A DNA stretch of 64,000 bases from Paenibacillus sp. FSL H8-0079 (lineage in GTDB: Bacteria > Bacillota > Bacilli > Paenibacillales > Paenibacillaceae): contig NZ_CP150300.1 in NCBI RefSeq assembly GCF_037991315.1, positions 6,448,001 to 6,512,000 of the forward strand. The letters run 5' to 3'. Positions 17,497 through 25,487 of this stretch are shown in pieces; position 1 is the first letter of the stretch; every line of letters begins with the position of its first letter. Both the position numbers and the translations under genes were made by a program. The notes beneath the pieces are model-generated. The model was not told the origin of the DNA and did no database searches. It saw only the letters and a program-made list of their open reading frames with translations.

Positions 17497-18804
17497 ATGA
17501 CAGATTCGTTCATCCACTTAAACACAGGCCAGAATATCAGTATCAACGAATCCACCCAACTTCAGGTAACCATTCAATGTACATCATCTCCTTCTCCCTT
17601 GGATGTTAGCTGCTTTATGGTGAACGAAGAGGGAAAAGTCCCATCCGACGACTATTTTGTATTTTATAATCAGAAGGCCGATCCCCATCAAAGTGTGCTT
17701 TTGCAACAGACAGAGGAACTGAAATCCTCTTTTGTACTGGATACGAATCAATTACGGCAGGCTCCAGTGGAAAAGTGTGTGTTCACGGCTACTCTGGATG
17801 CGGGAGGTACTTTTGCAGATGTTCAGGCATGTCAGGCGATTGTAACAGCTGGTTCCCAGCAGATCACCTTTGAGATCACGCAGGTCACTGCGGAAACAGC
17901 ACTTATTCTCATTGAAATCTATAAGTATCGTGACGGATTCAAAGTTCGTGCGATTGGACGAGGTTTCTTTGGTGGATTACAGCCGCTGGCAGAATCATTT
18001 GGTGTTGAGATCGAAAGTAACGACACCTCGGAAGCTGAACAGATTCTTAACACGGCACGAGCTGAAGTTGCAGCCGCCTCTCTAGAAGCCTCTGCACCTG
18101 TTGCTGAACCGAACACGAATACTCCGCCACTTAACCTGACCAAGATCGATCTCCTCAAACGTAAAGTAACCCTGTCTCTGCAAAAGAAAAAGATTGAACC
18201 TATCCAGGCACGTGTTGCCGTTGTATTTGATGCATCAGGCTCCATGTACCATCTGTATCGCAAAGGCATCGTGCAAGAAGCCTTCGAGCGTATCCTGGCG
18301 ATTGCATCAGCGTTTGATGATAACGGAGAGTTGGACGTATGGTTCTTCGCCAAAGACTTCTTGCGTGCACCTAGCGTCACCGCCAAGGATTTCGAGAATT
18401 ATATTGAACGCACATATACGCTGGGAAGCAAAGGCGGTACCAATAACGAACCTCCTGTGATGCAGGATGTCATTCGCAAGTACACAATCGAGGAACCTAA
18501 TGTGAAGATTCCAACGTATATTATCTTTTTTAGCGATGGCGGAGTCAGTCAAAAAGGGAAGATTATGCGGCTTATTACCGAAAGCTCAACCAAAAACCTG
18601 TTCTGGCAATTCGTTGGCCTGGGACAAGCCAATTACGGTATTCTGGAGAATCTTGATGATATGACTGGACGTTTCATCGATAATGCTGACTTTTTTGCCT
18701 TGGATGACATCTCCAAGATCAGTGATGAAGAATTGTACGATCGTCTACTCACTGAATTTCCAGACTGGATAAAGGAAGCTCGGGCCAAAGGCATTTTGGC
18801 CTAA
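17497..18804 (+). CDS. TerF-like protein: TerD domain plus von Willebrand factor A domain
   Basis: 435 residues from ATG 17497 (GAGAGG about 11 bases upstream); the frame is open from 17410, but that region lacks a start with a ribosome site. Residues about 1-170 are a TerD-like beta domain (IHLNTGQNISI, VFYNQKADPHQSV, EIYKYRDGFKVRAIGRGFFGGLQPLAESFGVEI). Residues about 235-430 are a VWA domain with a MIDAS motif DASGSMYHLY, the Thr in KGGTNNEP and the Asp in FFSDGGVS. This is the TerF/YceC-like design from tellurite-resistance and stress gene groups, thought to bind Ca2+ and act in envelope-associated stress complexes. Other ter genes are not next to it. Confidence 0.82.
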   Translation: MTDSFIHLNTGQNISINESTQLQVTIQCTSSPSPLDVSCFMVNEEGKVPSDDYFVFYNQKADPHQSVLLQQTEELKSSFVLDTNQLRQAPVEKCVFTATLDAGGTFADVQACQAIVTAGSQQITFEITQVTAETALILIEIYKYRDGFKVRAIGRGFFGGLQPLAESFGVEIESNDTSEAEQILNTARAEVAAASLEASAPVAEPNTNTPPLNLTKIDLLKRKVTLSLQKKKIEPIQARVAVVFDASGSMYHLYRKGIVQEAFERILAIASAFDDNGELDVWFFAKDFLRAPSVTAKDFENYIERTYTLGSKGGTNNEPPVMQDVIRKYTIEEPNVKIPTYIIFFSDGGVSQKGKIMRLITESSTKNLFWQFVGLGQANYGILENLDDMTGRFIDNADFFALDDISKISDEELYDRLLTEFPDWIKEARAKGILA

Positions 18805-18827
18805 AGCTTTCACCCTACCACCACTAA

Positions 18828-19643
18828 TTAGGCTTGTACTTTTTCTGGTTTACCACCCTTGGAACGTGGACCGAGCATAATCCCTACGATTCGCAACATG
18901 GACTTGCGTGGTATGAGGCGAGTGAACTGCGCTGTCCAGTAATTCCTGGCCCCGGGCACAGCATAAGGTTTGCCTGACGCCAGTGCCCTCATGGCCACTG
19001 CCACGACATGCTCAGGTGTATCACGTTTACCTACGGAGGCTTCATCAGCACCCACTACATCAAAGAACGAAGTCTCAGTTGAGCCCGGACATAGCGCTAA
19101 GAACTGGACACCACGCTTTCTGTTTTCTTCGTACAATGCCTCTGTAAAAGAAAGTACAAATGCCTTCGTCGCTCCATACACAGCCATATACGGATCAGGT
19201 TGAAAGGCAGCCGTCGAAGACACATTAATGACAGCACCATTTTTCTTCTGCAACATGCCCGGCAAGAAAAGATGCGTCATGTTCGTCAAGGCAAGCACGT
19301 TCAACATAATCTCCTCCTGCTGCCGGGAACCATCCAGTTCTTCAAATAATCCATGAGTAGCGAATCCCGCATTGTTGATTAAAATATCGATGTGTAATCC
19401 ACGATTCTGACATTCCTCATATACGATCTGAGGTGCCTCTACCTCGGAGAGATCCGATACGATTACCTCAGCCCTTACTTGATATGTACGTTCTATACGT
19501 TCTGCCAATTGATTCAGTTTGGACTCTGTTCTGGCCACCAGCACGATATTTTTACCCTTGGAAGCCATTTCGAGTGCAAAAATTTCCCCAATACCTGAAG
19601 AAGCACCTGTAATAAGTACCCATTGATGCTGATCCTTTATCAT
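18828..19643 (-). CDS. SDR-family oxidoreductase
   Basis: 271 residues. TGASSGIGEIFALEMASKGKNIVLVARTESKL at the N-terminus (Arg suggests NADP preference), NNAGFAT, NVSSTAAF, catalytic YGATKAFV, and CPGSTETSFF. This is the DltE/YqjQ-like SDR subgroup with a hydrophobic C-terminal tail (TRLIPRKSMLRIVGIMLGPRSKG). It is divergent from the TetR gene, with a matching pair of 13-bp palindromes in the gap, so it is the likely target of that regulator. It ends 23 bp from the convergent TerF-like gene with no clear terminator between. Confidence 0.85.
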   Translation of the reverse strand: MIKDQHQWVLITGASSGIGEIFALEMASKGKNIVLVARTESKLNQLAERIERTYQVRAEVIVSDLSEVEAPQIVYEECQNRGLHIDILINNAGFATHGLFEELDGSRQQEEIMLNVLALTNMTHLFLPGMLQKKNGAVINVSSTAAFQPDPYMAVYGATKAFVLSFTEALYEENRKRGVQFLALCPGSTETSFFDVVGADEASVGKRDTPEHVVAVAMRALASGKPYAVPGARNYWTAQFTRLIPRKSMLRIVGIMLGPRSKGGKPEKVQA

Positions 19644-19689
19644 CTCTCATCCATCCTCTAAGCGTAGTTTGAACACTTGTTTTCATTAG

Positions 19690-19702
19690 GAAACAACGTT
19701 TC
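19690..19702. promoter_or_regulatory. Putative TetR operator 1
   Basis: GAAAC-N3-GTTTC, a 13-bp perfect dyad 46 bp upstream of the SDR start at 19643. The same dyad recurs at 19846-19858. Confidence 0.6.
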
Positions 19703-19845
19703 TGTATAGAATCATCGTAACCAGATTCCATGGATCTGTCAAATTGTATCTGTTACATATGAATTTAGATCATGGTGCTTACTTTCTACATTCGGATTAA
19801 ATTGACGTTATCCGGCGTAAAACAGTAGAATGACCTTAAGAAAAG

Positions 19846-19858
19846 GAAACGTAGTTTC
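19846..19858. promoter_or_regulatory. Putative TetR operator 2
   Basis: A second GAAAC-N3-GTTTC dyad with the same flanks (AGGAAAC...GTTTCTG), 35 bp upstream of the TetR start. The centre-to-centre distance to operator 1 is 156 bp. The position fits autoregulation plus control of the divergent SDR. Confidence 0.6.
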
Positions 19859-19893
19859 TGTTCAACAACAATACGGTTACGAGGATGAAATCA

Positions 19894-20559
19894 ATGAAGG
19901 ATCTTAATTCGGGTTCCACGGAATCTGCACATACGGTAACAACCTTTCAGGAAGCCAGACTCCAGCACTCGGATAATCTGCGGCAAAATATTGTGCATGC
20001 TGCTGCTGCTCTACTGCAAGAGCATGGACCAGAAGCTGTCACGGTACGCCGGGTAGCTGAACGCATGGAGTGCTCCACCAAAATCATATATAATCTCTTC
20101 GGTAAAAAAGAAGGGTTAGCCAAACATTTATATTTAGAGGGATGCTCCCTTATGGCCCAGTATTTTGAAGCTATCCCCCGGCAGGCATCGTTCGAACAAT
20201 ATTTCCGTGATCTGGCCTACGTCTATTGGGAATTCGGCATTTCTCAATCCAGCTTCTATCAGCTGATGTTTGGAGGGTCTTTTTCCGAATTCAAGCCAGA
20301 TGGAGAGACTTTGCAGGGAACTGCGACTGCACTGAAGCAAGTATCTGCCTTGGTGGAAATAGCCATTGAACAGGGAATGATTCAGGTGCAAGATCCCCTG
20401 CTTGCGGTACGAATGATCTGGGCTCCCTTACACGGTGTTATTCATCTGTACCTGGGAGGTCATATTGAGAGCGAAGAAGCTGCCAAAACCCTCTATGATC
20501 ATACGCTGTCGATGGTTATACACTCCCTTGTGAGTACATCTGTGAATGGATCAACATGA
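19894..20559 (+). CDS. TetR/AcrR-family transcriptional regulator
   Basis: About 221 residues from ATG 19894 (ACGAGG 9 bases upstream; ATG 19885 is too close to that site). N-terminal helix-turn-helix: IVHAAAALLQEHGPEAVTVRRVAERMECSTKIIYNLFGKKEGLAKHLY. The C-terminal part (WAPLHGVIHLYLGGHI) resembles the TetR_C group with WHG-like motif. It likely represses itself and the divergent SDR through the paired dyads. It is followed by a strong terminator. Confidence 0.88.
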   Translation: MKDLNSGSTESAHTVTTFQEARLQHSDNLRQNIVHAAAALLQEHGPEAVTVRRVAERMECSTKIIYNLFGKKEGLAKHLYLEGCSLMAQYFEAIPRQASFEQYFRDLAYVYWEFGISQSSFYQLMFGGSFSEFKPDGETLQGTATALKQVSALVEIAIEQGMIQVQDPLLAVRMIWAPLHGVIHLYLGGHIESEEAAKTLYDHTLSMVIHSLVSTSVNGST

Positions 20560-20597
20560 AATCGGTGATGTGTTAGAAGCTTTTAGAAGATAAACGA

Positions 20598-20646
20598 AAA
20601 AGGAGCATCTCCATTGGCGTAATACGCCTAGGACATGCTCCTTTTC
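20598..20646. terminator. Bidirectional terminator between TetR and LLM genes
   Basis: AAAGGAGCAT (20599-20608) pairs with ATGCTCCTTT (20635-20644), with an inner GGCGT/ACGCC stem. T-rich tracts lie on both sides (CTTTTCTTCTTT on plus; TTTTTCG on minus). Confidence 0.8.
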
Positions 20647-20689
20647 TTCTTTGTTCACTCTATCTAGTTCCGTATCGACTTTCAGTCGA

Positions 20690-21751
20690 TTAAAGTGTCT
20701 CTTGGTTCTCGGCTTCCCAACGTGCAATTTCCTTGCGTACGATTGGAGCGACTTCTTTACCGAGCAGTTCGATCGCTCTCATTACTTCGTTGTGCGGCAT
20801 GGTGCCGAGAGGAGTGTGTAACATGAAGCGGGTAATGCCAACTTCTTTGCGCAGATAGATAATCTTCTGAGCTACCGTATCCACATCGCCTACATACAAT
20901 GCACCTTCAAGGCTACGCGCCGCGTCAAATGTCGCACGACTGTAGTGGCCCCATCCACGTTCACGGCCCAGTATGTTCATGACCGCTTGCGCTGGCGGGA
21001 AGAATTTTTCCACGGCTTCGTCTGTTGTATCGGCAATGAAGCCGTGAGAGTGAGAAGCAACGGTCAGCTTGGAAGCATCATGTCCCGCATGTGCAGCTGC
21101 TTTCTTGTACAGTTCCACCAGTGGTGCGAATTGTACCGGACGACCACCAATAATGGCAAGCACCAGTGGCAAACCAAGCAATCCTGCACGAACGACGGAT
21201 TCCTGATTACCACCACTGCCAATCCACACCGGAAGTTTTTCCTGTACCGGGCGCGGGTAGATGCCCAGATTGTTAAAGGAAGGGCGATGTTTGCCTTCCC
21301 AGGTTACTTTTTCCGAATCACGCAGTTTGAGCAGCAAATCCAGTTTCTCGTCGAATAACTCATCGTAGTCGTTCAGATCATAGCCAAACAGTGGGAAGGA
21401 TTCGATAAATGATCCACGCCCTGCCATAATCTCTGCACGCCCATTCGAAATGCCGTCCAGTGTCGCAAAATCCTGATATACCCGTACCGGATCATGCGAT
21501 GACAGCACCGTTACCGCACTCGTCAGGCGAATATTCTTGGTCTGCGAAGCTGCGGCCGCCAGAATGACTGCTGGTGATGAAGCCGCATAATCAGCACGAT
21601 GATGCTCTCCCACGCCGTATACATCCAGCCCCACCTGATCTGCCAAAACAATCTCTTCAACGACATCGCGAATGCGCTGCGCATGACTGATAAGTTCTCC
21701 TGTTTTTACATCCGGATTCGTCTCCACAAATGTACTAATTCCGATTTCCAT
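20690..21751 (-). CDS. LLM-class flavin-dependent oxidoreductase
   Basis: 353 residues from ATG 21751 (AGGGAGGAACAGACA upstream). Luciferase-like monooxygenase fold: EIGISTFVETNP, GVGEHHRADYAASSP, RLTSAVTVLSSHDPVRVYQDFATLDGISNGRAEIMAGRGSF, LPVWIGSGG. This is the common single-subunit group annotated as luciferase-like or atypical type (PF00296), using reduced flavin to oxidise an unidentified substrate. Single gene facing the TetR gene, with a shared terminator. Two-component partners such as a flavin reductase are not nearby. Confidence 0.87.
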   Translation of the reverse strand: MEIGISTFVETNPDVKTGELISHAQRIRDVVEEIVLADQVGLDVYGVGEHHRADYAASSPAVILAAAASQTKNIRLTSAVTVLSSHDPVRVYQDFATLDGISNGRAEIMAGRGSFIESFPLFGYDLNDYDELFDEKLDLLLKLRDSEKVTWEGKHRPSFNNLGIYPRPVQEKLPVWIGSGGNQESVVRAGLLGLPLVLAIIGGRPVQFAPLVELYKKAAAHAGHDASKLTVASHSHGFIADTTDEAVEKFFPPAQAVMNILGRERGWGHYSRATFDAARSLEGALYVGDVDTVAQKIIYLRKEVGITRFMLHTPLGTMPHNEVMRAIELLGKEVAPIVRKEIARWEAENQETL

Positions 21752-21905
21752 TGTCTGTTCCTCCCTGGTATGAAGCGATCCGTTGTCCATCTAACCTATT
21801 GTAAGTAGATCACCTTTTGTTATGTATCTTAATATTGAACTATTTTGATGAAAAATACAAGTACCCTCTGTTTCCAGAGGGCACTTGTATGATTGTTTTC
21901 TATAA

Positions 21906-22292
21906 TTATGGCTTATCTATACTTAGTTCCATCAGGTTGGTATTAATTACAACACCAGTCTGTCTCATAAAATTAAATCCCAAAATTCCGTCAATCTCTA
22001 AACCATAATCCATATTTCCTATTTCAATCTGAAAATTATTAATCGTTGTTCCGTCTACAGTTATAGAATCGAGTGACTTGGTATAAACATACTCTATACC
22101 GCCTACACCTCTTATAATCTCAACGAGATCATTCTCTTCAGGAACCATTCCTACTTCCCGAACTACATCTGCATTCAACAATGTACTGGCTGATCCAGTA
22201 TCCAAAAGGACTTTTTCTAAAAGTAGTACTTCTCCTCTAAATTCAAGTTTTATGCTTATAAATGGTAGACCATAAATCTCTGAAATTTTCAT
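21906..22292 (-). CDS. Retropepsin-like aspartic protease domain protein
   Basis: 128 residues. The segment EKVLLDTGSASTLLN has the D-T/S-G catalytic triplet of retroviral-type aspartic proteases, and DGILGFNFMRQTGVVINTNLMELSI matches the second conserved part (ILG, then a closing strand) of bacterial retropepsin-like proteins. One catalytic Asp is present, so activity would need a dimer. The gene starts at ATG 22292, overlapping the stop of the 85-residue gene upstream by 4 bp, so the two are translated together. Target unknown. Confidence 0.75.
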   Translation of the reverse strand: MKISEIYGLPFISIKLEFRGEVLLLEKVLLDTGSASTLLNADVVREVGMVPEENDLVEIIRGVGGIEYVYTKSLDSITVDGTTINNFQIEIGNMDYGLEIDGILGFNFMRQTGVVINTNLMELSIDKP

Positions 22293-22546
22293 CGAGGACC
22301 TCTCATACCAACATATCGTTCTCTTGCCACAACTTCTGGACGTGAAGTGTGAAAAAAGCAGTATTCCCTTCTGGGATCTTCCTGATGCAATTCACCATAA
22401 CGTTTTAGTGCCTTCGTAGAATCATCAAATGAATCAATCACTGCCATCTCTTCAATATAACGCTGGCCTTCTCTAGAATGCGCCTTGGTTGCCTCAAAAA
22501 CGACCCATTCATTAGGGAATCGCTCCTGAACTTCCTTCCATTGCAT
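22289..22546 (-). CDS. Hypothetical protein (85 aa) coupled to the retropepsin-like gene
   Basis: 85 residues, starting at ATG 22546 after GGAGGTGTCACT. It begins MQWKEVQERFPNEWVVFEA, a pattern I associate with small conserved proteins encoded next to retropepsin-like genes. The product is soluble, charged and ends in basic residues (RERYVGMRGPR). It overlaps the protease gene by 4 bp. It may be the partner, substrate or regulator of that protein; no function is established. Confidence 0.7.
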   Translation of the reverse strand: MQWKEVQERFPNEWVVFEATKAHSREGQRYIEEMAVIDSFDDSTKALKRYGELHQEDPRREYCFFHTSRPEVVARERYVGMRGPR

Positions 22547-22656
22547 AGTGACACCTCCAGACCATTAGATAGAGATATTATATCATGTGGAAACAGTATT
22601 CCATGGGCTGACATTCTAAATTAAATACATTTTTTAGAGTATTGCCTGTAAATCTA

Positions 22657-23469
22657 TTATTTCTTTCTCCCGATGTACAGCAAGTGAGATGAGATCCCCA
22701 GTATGGAAGGGTCCTTAGCGGCTTCAATCATATATTGAATGAGTTCCTCATACTCGCCACGCTCTTTCCAGTATTGCTGCTGCTCGTCCGTAAGCATCGC
22801 TCTAAGGCTGGATGAACCAATCAAATCGACGGTTTCAAATCCATGTTGCTCCATGAAGGGCATAACGTCCTGAATATTAAAATAGTATGCTCCCGTAAAT
22901 CGTCCGTGATCCTGATGATCGAATATACCCTTTTCCACAAAAGAACGAATGGCTCCCATATGGTCATTCGGACTCCAATGCTGCGGGGATTGCAGCGAAT
23001 TGATACTCATGCGCATTCGGCTTTGCATCGCTACAAACACCACGCCTCCTGGCTTGGTTACACGATACAGCTCTCTTACAGCAGCCACACGCTCCTCGAC
23101 AGTCTGCAGATGATATAACGGCCCCAGCATGAGGGATGCATCATATTTCTCGTCAGCAATACCGGAGAGCGAAGTGGCATCAAGAACATGAAATCCATCG
23201 AATTGCTGTGTCAGACCGAACTCCTGAGCCTTTTCCCGTGCAGTATCCACGGAGGACGGTGTCAGATCAGATAAAGTGAGTTGGTACCCCAGCTTCGCCA
23301 GTTCCATGGCATACTTTCCCGGTCCTGCGCCATTATCCAGAATACAACCAGTAGCGGGGAGATGCTCCCTGATGTAATGCATGTTAATAATGAACTCAAT
23401 CGGTTCCCGCTCCAGTCTCCCCCACTCATCAAACCCGGAATAATATTCAATAATGTGATCTCTCTTCAT
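22657..23469 (-). CDS. Class I SAM-dependent methyltransferase
   Basis: 270 residues. SAM-binding motif I ILDNGAGPGKYAMELAKLGYQLTLSDLTP, then FDGFHVLDATSL, YDASLMLGPLYHL and VTKPGGVVFVAM identify a Rossmann methyltransferase of the Methyltransf_11/25 type. No signal or membrane segment. Start ATG 23469; the ribosome site is moderate (AAAGGCAGGTGTCAGAGCG). Single gene; the substrate cannot be told from sequence. Confidence 0.85.
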   Translation of the reverse strand: MKRDHIIEYYSGFDEWGRLEREPIEFIINMHYIREHLPATGCILDNGAGPGKYAMELAKLGYQLTLSDLTPSSVDTAREKAQEFGLTQQFDGFHVLDATSLSGIADEKYDASLMLGPLYHLQTVEERVAAVRELYRVTKPGGVVFVAMQSRMRMSINSLQSPQHWSPNDHMGAIRSFVEKGIFDHQDHGRFTGAYYFNIQDVMPFMEQHGFETVDLIGSSSLRAMLTDEQQQYWKERGEYEELIQYMIEAAKDPSILGISSHLLYIGRKK

Positions 23470-23572
23470 CGCTCTGACACCTGCCTTTTCTTATATGAAG
23501 ACTACTCATCCATGTTCAAAAAAATTAAATTCCAACCAGTATATATCTACTAAATATTTCCTGTCAAACAAA

Positions 23573-23611
23573 AAACGTTCAATTCCCATTGGATGCGGAA
23601 CGGAACGTTTC
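23573..23611 (-). terminator. Terminator of the YjdM/PhnA-like gene
   Basis: On the minus strand AAACGTTC...GAACGTTT with a 22-base loop, followed by TTTTG. It begins 7 bp after the stop at 23618. Confidence 0.6.
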
Positions 23612-23617
23612 TCAATC

Positions 23618-23959
23618 TTATATCTTTTTCACAAACTCAGACTTCAACTTCATCGCACCCAAGCTGTCGATCTTGCAATCAATATCATGATCCCCATCAA
23701 TCAGGCGGATATTCTTCACCTTGGTGCCCTGTTTGACCACAAGGGAGCTACCTTTTACCTTCAGATCTTTAATGACCGTAACGGTATCGCCATCATTTAG
23801 CACATTTCCGTTGGCATCACGGATTACTTTTGTATCCTCTGCGTTCTCATTGTCTGCTTCCAAAGACCATTCATGCGCACACTCTGGGCAGACCAGCAGG
23901 TTACCATCCTCGTACGTGTACTCAGAATTACATTTCGGGCAGTTAGGCAAATTAGACAT
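23618..23959 (-). CDS. yjdM: Zinc-ribbon protein of the YjdM/PhnA family
   Basis: 113 residues from ATG 23959, the usual family length; the longer frame from 24040 has no family-like sequence before it. N-terminal zinc ribbon [28 protein letters not shown] (four Cys), then the [43 protein letters not shown] barrel of the PhnA domain. The family was once called alkylphosphonate utilisation protein PhnA, but no phosphonate genes are nearby and the role is unsettled. Single gene with terminator. Confidence 0.88.
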   Translation of the reverse strand: MSNLPNCPKCNSEYTYEDGNLLVCPECAHEWSLEADNENAEDTKVIRDANGNVLNDGDTVTVIKDLKVKGSSLVVKQGTKVKNIRLIDGDHDIDCKIDSLGAMKLKSEFVKKI

Positions 23960-24199
23960 ATGTATTAAACTCTCCATTCTACGATTGGCTTTCCCGCAAG
24001 TATACGGGATTTCGGCGATATGTTCCATACGCTTGGTCACTGCATGAATGGATTTAAACCAAATTTAAGGTTCATGCCTCCCTCACTTTAAGGGTAACTA
24101 CTTATGATGTAACTATTAGATACGCGCTATAAATACATGATATGAATCTCTATTTCTCCATGAGAGTTACTATATTTACTACCAAAGGAGTGCCTACTC

Positions 24200-25351
24200 A
24201 TGTCTTCATATGTTTTCCCTGTGCAAACGGCTTTTTTTATCTTTGTCGTCGCAGCCATGTTCTTGCTGGTACCGTGGTTGATCTATGGATATCGCAAAGA
24301 CGGCTTCTTCAGTTGGTCGCGGTTTGGCGTCAGCTTTTCCTTTATCTTTTATATTCTGGCTGCCTACTGCCTTGTCATTCTCCCGTTTCCGACTACGCGA
24401 GATACCTGTGCGCAGCAAGCCGCTGACACGATCTACTACAACCTGGTTCCATTCACCTTTGTCAAAGACATCATGAAAGAAACACCCATTGTATGGTCTC
24501 AGCCTTCCAGCTATCTCAGCATGATTCAGGGCAGAGCCTTTCTGCAAGTTCTATTTAACGTCCTACTTCTCATGCCGCTAGGTGTATATATCCGTTATTT
24601 TTTCCAAAAGAGATCGTTCTGGACGTATGCCTTGCTTGGCGGATTCGGGCTTTCCTTATTCTTCGAGATCACACAAATCACCGGATTCTACGGGTATTAT
24701 AATTGTCCTTACCGTCTCTTCGATGTAGATGATCTGTTATTGAATACGTCAGGAACCGTACTTGGATTTGTCACAGCTCCCATCCTGCTTGCTTTATTCC
24801 CATCACGTGCAAGCATTCAGGAAAAGAGCGAACAGATTGTCGAGCAAAACCGAGTGTATACTATGCCTCAATTGCTCGCACTGATGATCGATGGAGTCAT
24901 TGTTGTCTTCCTTTCGAATCTGATCTCCATCTTTACAGCGTCTGATGCGATCAGTGATGCACTAAGTACATCCATTTCTATGGTCATGGTCCTATTCTTC
25001 ATCCCTTGGGTGCGAAATGGGGTAACTCCAGGTTCGACCATCTTGCGATTCCGCTATGTGGATCGTCAGACCGGCACACCTACCAGTGAATCGTTATTCA
25101 AGAGATTTGTCGCAATCTATGTTCCATGGCTACTATTTACGATCGTTCGCTTGGTCAACGATTATGCGTTTTCCGGTCATCCGGATGTTATGCTTCAGCC
25201 TTATCGCGCATGGATCTCTGTGGGAATGTTTGGTCTATCTATGCTGATCTCCTTCATACTGTTCATCCATATCGTAATTGTCCTGTTCTCCCGTGGAAAA
25301 CGTTCCTTCTACTTCGATGAGGTATCCCGCACGCGGGCCTCTCGTAAATAG
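24200..25351 (+). CDS. VanZ-like and RDD-domain fusion membrane protein
   Basis: 383 residues from ATG 24200 (AAAGGAGTGCCTACTC). Residues about 1-205 form a VanZ-like domain with several membrane spans (VKDIMKETPIVW..., FNVLLLMPLGVYIRYFF, FGLSLFFEITQITGFYGYYNCPYRLFDVDDLLLNTSGTVLGF). Residues about 225-370 form an RDD domain (LLALMIDGVIVVFLSN, NGVTPGSTILRFRYVDRQTGTPTS). VanZ-family proteins affect teicoplanin susceptibility by a poorly known mechanism; RDD proteins have been linked to transport. The fusion is seen in other Firmicutes. Ends at a strong terminator. Confidence 0.85.
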   Translation: MSSYVFPVQTAFFIFVVAAMFLLVPWLIYGYRKDGFFSWSRFGVSFSFIFYILAAYCLVILPFPTTRDTCAQQAADTIYYNLVPFTFVKDIMKETPIVWSQPSSYLSMIQGRAFLQVLFNVLLLMPLGVYIRYFFQKRSFWTYALLGGFGLSLFFEITQITGFYGYYNCPYRLFDVDDLLLNTSGTVLGFVTAPILLALFPSRASIQEKSEQIVEQNRVYTMPQLLALMIDGVIVVFLSNLISIFTASDAISDALSTSISMVMVLFFIPWVRNGVTPGSTILRFRYVDRQTGTPTSESLFKRFVAIYVPWLLFTIVRLVNDYAFSGHPDVMLQPYRAWISVGMFGLSMLISFILFIHIVIVLFSRGKRSFYFDEVSRTRASRK

Positions 25352-25388
25352 TTAATATGTCTGCTGTGCATCCGTAACCCGGCATTAG

Positions 25389-25431
25389 AAAAGTCGACTT
25401 CCATGATAAAGAATGGAGGTCGACTTTTTTT
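25389..25431. terminator. Terminator after the VanZ-RDD gene
   Basis: AAAAGTCGACTTCCAT and ATGGAGGTCGACTTTT form a long stem with one G-T type mismatch, followed by T7 on the plus strand. The minus-strand reading also has a T-run, so it may serve the convergent esterase gene. Confidence 0.82.
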
Positions 25432-25487
25432 ATAATTGTGGCCTTATAGCTAGTTATGCATTGCATGGATGCGACAGCACGTTCGGA

